Positions 59,118 through 64,000 of a stretch of 64,000 bases of DNA are shown here, one piece after another. The DNA is from Martinezella lusitana (GTDB lineage: Bacteria; Pseudomonadota; Alphaproteobacteria; Rhizobiales; Rhizobiaceae). Position 1 is the first letter of the stretch; each line of letters opens with the position of its first letter. The notes beneath the pieces are model-generated. The model searched no databases, was not told where the DNA came from, and worked only from the letters and a program-made list of their open reading frames with translations. A program made the position numbers and the translations under genes. The stretch lies in assembly GCF_900094565.1 (NCBI RefSeq), contig NZ_FMAF01000032.1, positions 1 to 64,000 of the forward strand. Direction: 5' to 3'.

Positions 59118-60713
59118 CTATTCGGAGAGTTTCCACGCTTCCGGATGGGCCACATACGGACCACCGCCGGGCGCGGGCGTCCAGATGAAGTCCTTTACCT
59201 TCGATGAAACGACACCATAGCGGTTCGCCACCCACATGGTCGCCCAGGGCAGATCCTTGTTCATGACCTTGCAGACATCCTGATAGCGCTGGTGGCGCTT
59301 GGCGACGTCCGTCTCGGCAATGGCGGCGTCGAGTGCCTTGGTCAGATCCGGCATGCGGGCGCGCACGACATTGGCGCCCGCCGGCGGGATCTGTTTTTCG
59401 TTGAGCCCGGTATTGATGTTGCTCGGGTCGGGGCCATTCTGCAAACCCGCATAGACAAGCTGGAACTGTGATGCATCAGCGTCAGGCTTGAGCACCAGAC
59501 CGTTATAGGTCGGCGCATCGACCGCGCGCGGCACGACGTTGATCCCGACCTGCGCGAGCATCGCCTGCACCGCCGCCAGCACGTTTGTGGCAAGCGGGGT
59601 GTTGTAATAGGTCAGCAACGTAACCGGCTTGTCGCCGTTGATCTTGTCCCACCCGGCCTCATCCAACAGCTGCTTGGCTTTGGCAGGATCGTAGGGATAG
59701 GCCTCGATACCTTCCGGGACCAGCTGACCCGCCACATAGGCGCAATTGGCCGGCTTTGCCGCGCCGCCATAGAGGCTCTTGATGATCGCATCGCGGTTGA
59801 GGGCATACATGACGGCCTGGCGGACACGGAGATCCTTCCACAGCGGCGAGTCCTGGTTGAAGCCCAGATAGTTGACGACGAAGGAAGCTCCCTCGATCAC
59901 CCGAAAGGATTTATCGTCCTTGAAGGTCGGCACATCGTTGGAATCGATGTAGGTGAACTGGATTTCGCCGGCGCGCAGCGCCGAGATCGCCGAAGCAGGA
60001 TTGGCGAAATAGCGATTGATCAAACGATCGAGGACGGGCTTGCCGCCGCGATAGTCCGGATTTGCGGTCAGCTCGACATATTGATCCTGTACATATTTGA
60101 CGAATTTGAACGGACCTGTCCCAATCGGCGAGGTCGACCACCAGGTGCTTTTCGCAAGCTGATCAGCGGGTACGGCCGCAAGCGCATGCTCCGGCAGCAC
60201 CATTATCTTCGTCAGCGTGTCCAGGAGACTGGCGGAGGGAGCGGAAAGCTTGACGACCAAGGCATGATCGTCAGGCGTCTCGATCGCGGATAAAACCTTC
60301 AGGCGAGCTGCGAAGATCGAACCCGTCTTGGCATTGGCAGCAAGCTCGATGGTGAATTTGGCGTCCTTGGCCGTGAAGGCCTTACCGTCGTGCCATTTGG
60401 CATCCGCAAGCTTGAACGTATAGGTGAGCTGATCCGGGCTTACCTCATAGGAAGAGGCAAGCACGCCGACGATCTTCTCCAGCTTTTCGTCATAGCTGAT
60501 CAGCGGCTCGAAATAGATGCTGAGCCAGGTTAAGCCGGCGGTCGCAGCCAGCGGATTGAAATTGCCTTGAAAGCCGCCGGGGCCAACATCGAATCCACCA
60601 GACAATGTCGCGGCAGTTGCGGGCGCGGCCACACCACCTAAGACCGGCACGCCGGTGATCGACATCATCGCTCCCAGCGCGATTGCCGGCAGACAAAAAA
60701 GCTCCCTCATCAT
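59118..60713 (-). CDS. Dpp/Opp-type ABC binding protein
   Basis: Start at 60713 follows GGGAGGAGG. The 531-residue solute-binding family 5 protein has a Sec signal peptide (LPAIALGAMMSITGVPVLGG to ATAAT). Its family core is LASSYEVSPDQLTYTFKLADAKWHDGKAFTAKDAKF. It lies 25 bp downstream of the GntR-type regulator and heads the transporter-aldolase genes. The ligand is not evident; the aldolase hints at a sugar-acid or glycopeptide-like compound rather than ordinary dipeptides. Confidence 0.88.
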   Translation of the reverse strand: MMRELFCLPAIALGAMMSITGVPVLGGVAAPATAATLSGGFDVGPGGFQGNFNPLAATAGLTWLSIYFEPLISYDEKLEKIVGVLASSYEVSPDQLTYTFKLADAKWHDGKAFTAKDAKFTIELAANAKTGSIFAARLKVLSAIETPDDHALVVKLSAPSASLLDTLTKIMVLPEHALAAVPADQLAKSTWWSTSPIGTGPFKFVKYVQDQYVELTANPDYRGGKPVLDRLINRYFANPASAISALRAGEIQFTYIDSNDVPTFKDDKSFRVIEGASFVVNYLGFNQDSPLWKDLRVRQAVMYALNRDAIIKSLYGGAAKPANCAYVAGQLVPEGIEAYPYDPAKAKQLLDEAGWDKINGDKPVTLLTYYNTPLATNVLAAVQAMLAQVGINVVPRAVDAPTYNGLVLKPDADASQFQLVYAGLQNGPDPSNINTGLNEKQIPPAGANVVRARMPDLTKALDAAIAETDVAKRHQRYQDVCKVMNKDLPWATMWVANRYGVVSSKVKDFIWTPAPGGGPYVAHPEAWKLSE

Positions 60714-60738
60714 AATCCTCCTCCCTAGTTTTGGGTCG

Positions 60739-61449
60739 CTAACCCTTCTTGTTGTTGGCTATCACCTTCGAAATCCCCTCATAGTGGCGGTCGAGGCGCA
60801 TGCGCACCTCCTTCAAATTCTTCGCTTCGACGGCATCGACGATCGCCTCATGGTCCCTCCACGTGGCCATGGGATCGGCATTGTCGAGGTCGAAAAAATT
60901 GGATGCCTTGTAAAAAGCGAGCCAGAACACGTCGATCAGGCGGACGAAGGTCTCGTTGCCCTGGCAGCGAAACAGCAGCCGATGAAACAGCTGGTCGTCC
61001 TCGGCGAAGGGTTCGCCGCGCTCGGCATGAATGCGCATGCGGTCGACGGTGGCGCGCAGTTCGGCCAGATCCTCCGGCCCGATCATCTCAAGCGTCTTGC
61101 CGATGAGGCCGACTTCGAGTGTGCGGCGAATTTCCAGCACCTCCTCCATATGGCGCAGCGCATTGCCGAGCCCATAGGCGAGATTGTCCAGCAGCGGCCC
61201 AAAGGAAAACGCCCTGACGAAGATGCCGATGCCGCGGCGCGTCTCGAGCACACCCAGGGATTCTAGCGCCTTGATGCCCTCGCGCAGGGAATTGCGGCTG
61301 ACGCCGAGCTGCGTCGCCAGTTCGCCTTCGGCCGGCAACGGCGTGCCCGGTTCCAGACCGTTGTCGGCGATATAGCTGCGCAGGCTTTCCTGCACCGAAA
61401 CATGCAGCAACGGCGCGCGCATCAAAGGCTGAATGACTTTGCCGACCAT
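60739..61449 (-). CDS. GntR/FadR-subfamily regulator
   Basis: I took the start at 61449 (MVGKVIQPLMRAPLLHVSVQ); a longer version to 61524 is open. The roughly 236-residue regulator has a winged helix-turn-helix (LPAEGELATQLGVSRNSLREGIKALESLG). An all-helical FCD effector domain follows with likely metal ligands D and H in EDDQLFHRLLF and a later His in WRDHEAIVDAVEAKN. It precedes the Dpp-type operon on the same strand and probably represses it. Confidence 0.88.
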   Translation of the reverse strand: MVGKVIQPLMRAPLLHVSVQESLRSYIADNGLEPGTPLPAEGELATQLGVSRNSLREGIKALESLGVLETRRGIGIFVRAFSFGPLLDNLAYGLGNALRHMEEVLEIRRTLEVGLIGKTLEMIGPEDLAELRATVDRMRIHAERGEPFAEDDQLFHRLLFRCQGNETFVRLIDVFWLAFYKASNFFDLDNADPMATWRDHEAIVDAVEAKNLKEVRMRLDRHYEGISKVIANNKKG

Positions 61450-61565
61450 GAAACGGGCCCCCGAGGTATCGGCATTGATCCTATGAACTTGTAGGATATC
61501 CGTCAAGCGGATGAGTGCATGCACGAAGAGGCCGGATGGCGGCTGCCTGAATTCGCCTCCAAAGC

Positions 61566-61590
61566 AAAAAGGCCGGGCTATTAACCCGGC
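61566..61590 (-). terminator. Rho-independent terminator of the shikimate dehydrogenase gene
   Basis: On the minus strand, GCCGGG (61590-61585), a 7-base loop, CCCGGC (61577-61572) and then CTTTTT (61571-61566) form a compact GC hairpin with a T-run, 40 bp after the dehydrogenase stop. It separates that gene from the GntR operon downstream. Confidence 0.85.
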
Positions 61591-61629
61591 ATCTTCCGCA
61601 CCATTCGTTTCAGGGGATTATCCGATGGT

Positions 61630-62499
61630 CTAAGAACGCAGCGAGTCGAAATGCTGCATCATGCGCTCCGCATCGGGGCGAATGCCTGTGAACAGTTCGA
61701 AAGCCTTGACCGCCTGGAACACCGCCATGCCGCCGCCATCGAGAACCCGGCATCCCTTCTGTCTGGCAAGTTTCACCAGTTCCGTTTCGATAGGGAAATA
61801 GACGATCTCCGCGACCCAGAAGCGATCCGAAACAAGATGGGCCTCGAGCGGCAGGCCAGGGTGGGCGCCCATGCCCGTCGGTGTCGCATGCACGAGACCA
61901 TCCGCCCCATTCAAGGCTTCAGCGAGGTTGTGACCGACGGAGAAGGAACAGGTGGCATGAGCCGCCTGCAACTGATCGGCAAGCGCATGCGCGCGGGACG
62001 GGTCCAGATCGAAGATCTCGATCGAGCGCGCGCCCATTTGTGCCACCGCATGCGCGACGGCAACCCCGGCGCCGCCCGCTCCCAACTGCACGACACGATC
62101 AAGCGAGACATCGCCAAGCCCACGACGAAAGCTCTCCGCAAAGCCCCACCAATCCGTATTGTGCCCGATCCTGCGCCCACCACGAAAGACGATCGTATTG
62201 ATCGACCGCAGCGCCTGGGCATCCGGCGACAGTTCATCGACCAGCGCGACGGCAGCCTGTTTGCAGGGATGCGTGATATTCAGGCCGGCGAAACCCGCTG
62301 CCTCCGCCTCATCGATCAGGGCCGGCAGATCCGACACGGAAAGACCCCGTGCCTCAAGATCGATCAGATCGTATTGATAGGAAAGGCCACAATGCTCGCC
62401 TTCGCGCATATGCATGGCCGGCGTCAGCGAGCGGCCGATGCCCGCGCCTATCAGGCCGACATGAAGTTGACGCGGAATGATGGCTGCTTGAGTGTTCAA
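61630..62499 (-). CDS. Shikimate/quinate dehydrogenase, NAD-type catabolic AroE paralogue
   Basis: The 289-residue AroE-family enzyme has substrate-binding GRSLTPAMH, catalytic Lys in NITHPCKQAAV and Asp in HNTDWWGFAESF. Its nucleotide loop is QLGAGGAGVAVAHAVAQMG, followed by IFDLDPSRA. The aspartate after the second strand, instead of the NRT of NADP-linked AroE, suggests NAD use and a catabolic role: shikimate (or quinate) oxidation to the 3-dehydro form. The neighbouring dehydroshikimate dehydratase would carry the product to protocatechuate. A 20-bp imperfect palindrome lies 52 bp upstream and a terminator lies downstream. Confidence 0.85.
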   Translation of the reverse strand: MNTQAAIIPRQLHVGLIGAGIGRSLTPAMHMREGEHCGLSYQYDLIDLEARGLSVSDLPALIDEAEAAGFAGLNITHPCKQAAVALVDELSPDAQALRSINTIVFRGGRRIGHNTDWWGFAESFRRGLGDVSLDRVVQLGAGGAGVAVAHAVAQMGARSIEIFDLDPSRAHALADQLQAAHATCSFSVGHNLAEALNGADGLVHATPTGMGAHPGLPLEAHLVSDRFWVAEIVYFPIETELVKLARQKGCRVLDGGGMAVFQAVKAFELFTGIRPDAERMMQHFDSLRS

Positions 62500-62550
62500 T
62501 CTATCCTCCCGAGCGGCGAGTCAAAGGAATATCTCGGTCCACAATCAAAA

Positions 62551-62570
62551 TGTACGAACTAGTACGTAAA
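62551..62570. promoter_or_regulatory. TetR-type operator candidate before the shikimate dehydrogenase gene
   Basis: TGTACGAA-CTAG-TACGTAAA is an imperfect 20-bp palindrome (6 of 8 arm positions match) centred on CTAG. It lies 52 bp upstream of the dehydrogenase start and downstream of the tetR-type gene. Size and symmetry fit a TetR-family operator. Confidence 0.45.
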
Positions 62571-62638
62571 GTCAATGAACGCCACAGAAATCCTATTCCG
62601 GGGCAACGTCGGTCGATATCTTCCGACGGTTTAGATTC

Positions 62639-63310
62639 TCAAGTAATCTCTGAGGAAGGTGTCTTTAAGAAAGCCAAGATTGTATCGACTATCAATGCCT
62701 TGTGCCGATTCTTTAATTCATCGGAAGATAGGTCGCGTTCGAAGATCGCCCCGAAGGTATGGCGGTTCGACACGCGGAAAAAGCATTGTGCACTGATCAT
62801 CATATGCAGATCGACCGGGTCCACCCGGCGCGAAAAGCTGCCGTCGGCATAGCCGCGCGCCAGGATTTCGGTGATGATGTCGATCACGGCGATATTCATC
62901 TGCGACAGCACGACCGAGCGTTTCATGTGCTCGGCACGATGAATGTTCTCGATACTGACGAGGCGCACGAAATCGGGATTCTGATCGTCGTGATCGAAGG
63001 TGCTTTCGATCAGTTGGGCCATGGCCTGAACGGGCGGCATGTTCTGCAGATCGAGTTCGCTCTCCAGCGTGCGGATCTTGGTGTACGCCTGCTCGAGAAC
63101 GGCGAGATAGAGCCCTTCCTTGCTGCCGAAATAATAATAGATCATCCGCTTGGAGGTCTTGGTGCGCTCGGCGATCTCGTCAACGCGAGCGCCGGAAAAG
63201 CCTGCGGCGACAAACTCTTCCGTCGCGATCTTCAGAATATTTTCCTTGGTCGCGTCGGGATCGTTCTTTCGCGTAAGGCGCTCGATCTTGGCCGCTTGCG
63301 CTTTGGTCAT
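62639..63310 (-). CDS. TetR-family regulator of the shikimate/quinate genes
   Basis: The 223-residue regulator has an N-terminal TetR helix-turn-helix (TKENILKIATEEFVAAGFSGARVDEIAERTKTSKRMIYYYFGSKE, split here at residues 20-65). A helical ligand-binding domain follows (PVDLHMMISAQCFFRVSNRHTFG). It sits between the dehydratase-type gene upstream and the shikimate dehydrogenase gene downstream, all on the minus strand, and is the likely repressor responding to an aromatic-pathway intermediate. Confidence 0.9.
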   Translation of the reverse strand: MTKAQAAKIERLTRKNDPDATKENILKIATEEFVAAGFSGARVDEIAERTKTSKRMIYYYFGSKEGLYLAVLEQAYTKIRTLESELDLQNMPPVQAMAQLIESTFDHDDQNPDFVRLVSIENIHRAEHMKRSVVLSQMNIAVIDIITEILARGYADGSFSRRVDPVDLHMMISAQCFFRVSNRHTFGAIFERDLSSDELKNRHKALIVDTILAFLKTPSSEIT

Positions 63311-63393
63311 GCCTTGCTCGTCTTCCTGGGTTCATCGATGCCCGCCATTGAAGATCAAAGCTTTAACACAGCCTCAACGCGAATGGGGAGAGC

Positions 63394-64000
63394 CTAACGC
63401 TTCGGCAGACCAATCGGTCGCAGATGCCGCCTCAGCGCTGCGATGCGGAAGATGGCGTTCGCCGCGCCATAGCCGCGATAGCCGCTGCGCTGGACGATCT
63501 CGAAGAAGAAGCCTTCGCCATAGGTCGGGCTGTAGAGCTGGAAATATTCGCCATGCTCGTCGCGATCGTAGAGAATATTATGTGCCTTCAGGCGCTCGGT
63601 GAAATCCGGGTCGAGGCCGAACCTGGCTTCCAGATCGTCGTAGTAATTCGGCGAGATCGCCAATGTCACGAAGCCGTTGGCCGAAAGGGCCGATGCCGTC
63701 GCGAAGATGTCGTCGGTCGCAAAGGCCAGATGCTGAATGCCCGAGCCGAATGTCTCGGCGATGAAATGACCCGCCAGCGTATTGCGGTTCTCCGCACCGT
63801 TCAACGTGATCCGCAACGTACCCGGGTCATTTTCGACGACCTGGCTTCGAACGACACCGGCCGGATCGATGATGTCGACCATCGGCGTCTTATGCGCATC
63901 GAGTATCGCCGTATAGAACAGCAACCAGGTCAGCAGCTCATCATACTTCATGCTCTGCGCGACATGGTCGATGCCTGTCAAACCTACCGGCTGCAGATCG
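63394..64000 (-). CDS. C-terminal part of QuiC-type 3-dehydroshikimate dehydratase (HPPD-like domain)
   Basis: The frame is open through the right edge of the window, so the N-terminal part of the gene lies outside. The visible 201 residues are a vicinal-oxygen-chelate domain like 4-hydroxyphenylpyruvate dioxygenase. The three metal ligands can be seen: His in GIDHVAQ, His in GIQHLAFATDD and Glu in FFFEIVQRSGYRGYG. Fusions of a TIM-barrel dehydroshikimate dehydratase with such a domain (QuiC/QsuB type) make protocatechuate. The linked shikimate dehydrogenase supports that reading over a true HPPD. The TTG at 63981 is internal, not the start. Confidence 0.75.
   Translation of the reverse strand, partial: DLQPVGLTGIDHVAQSMKYDELLTWLLFYTAILDAHKTPMVDIIDPAGVVRSQVVENDPGTLRITLNGAENRNTLAGHFIAETFGSGIQHLAFATDDIFATASALSANGFVTLAISPNYYDDLEARFGLDPDFTERLKAHNILYDRDEHGEYFQLYSPTYGEGFFFEIVQRSGYRGYGAANAIFRIAALRRHLRPIGLPKR

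Noticed and set aside
57902..59188. 428-residue open frame on the plus strand
   Set aside because: It is the shadow of the DppB/DppC-like permeases; very rich in Gln, His, Arg and Asp.
1..64000. CRISPR arrays, tRNA/rRNA genes, insertion sequences, replication or integrase genes
   Set aside because: Looked for regular direct repeats, cloverleaf-like segments, transposase motifs and terminal inverted repeats; none was convincing by eye.

Overview
The window looks like a piece of a rhizobial (Rhizobium/Agrobacterium-type) secondary replicon. The DNA is GC-rich with strong GC-ending codon bias. It is packed with ABC-transporter/catabolic-enzyme cassettes, each with its own regulator, and carries a short dispersed repeat that I recognise from Rhizobiales. 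I saw no rRNA, tRNA, transposase, phage, CRISPR or replication genes. Taxonomic placement is inference from gene content and style.

Layout: (1) 1-11393 (+) is a D-apiose/apioside locus. It holds apionate oxidoisomerase (5' end outside the window), apiose dehydrogenase, apionate lactonase, a split DhaK/DhaL-type kinase whose dhaK copy is frameshifted, a MalE-type sugar ABC transporter with its ATPase, and a cytoplasmic DUF5060/TIM-barrel glycosidase that may release apiose from imported conjugates. A small receiver-like protein (11418-11780, -) and about 640 bp without a convincing gene follow. (2) 12417-21304 is an amino-acid or N-methyl-amino-acid cassette. It holds a DAO-type oxidase, a fused permease-ATPase, a binding protein, a LacI regulator with two perfect operator palindromes, an Old-Yellow-Enzyme/FAD reductase-demethylase, a DMT exporter and a LysR regulator. 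(3) 21279-28799 is a carnitine/gamma-butyrobetaine-to-glycine-betaine pathway: CdhR-like regulator, BKACE, carnitine dehydrogenase fused to a thioesterase, acyl-CoA dehydrogenase, NDP-forming acyl-CoA ligase and CaiD-like hydratase. A Dpp-type ABC transporter and two alpha/beta hydrolases follow (28929-37119).

(4) 37288-47198 is a guanidine-assimilation operon. A textbook sigma-54 promoter sits about 20 bp upstream of a guanidine-I (ykkC) riboswitch. Behind a candidate terminator come a TauABC-like transporter, two DUF1989 carboxyguanidine deiminase subunits, a biotin carboxylase and allophanate hydrolase. This pairs a nitrogen-status promoter with a substrate-sensing RNA. (5) 47387-54094 (-) is a ribitol cassette: AraC regulator, XylF/G/H-like transporter with a half-size ATPase, ribitol dehydrogenase and an FGGY pentulokinase.

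(6) 54317-61449 (-) is a GntR-controlled Dpp-type transporter operon with a DHDPS/NAL-family aldolase inside it. (7) 61630-64000 (-) is a shikimate/quinate-to-protocatechuate set: NAD-type shikimate dehydrogenase, TetR regulator and the C-terminal HPPD-like part of a QuiC-type 3-dehydroshikimate dehydratase. The overall theme is uptake and use of plant-derived sugars, polyols, betaines, aromatics and unusual nitrogen sources. Functions come from recognising protein families by eye; no database search was run.
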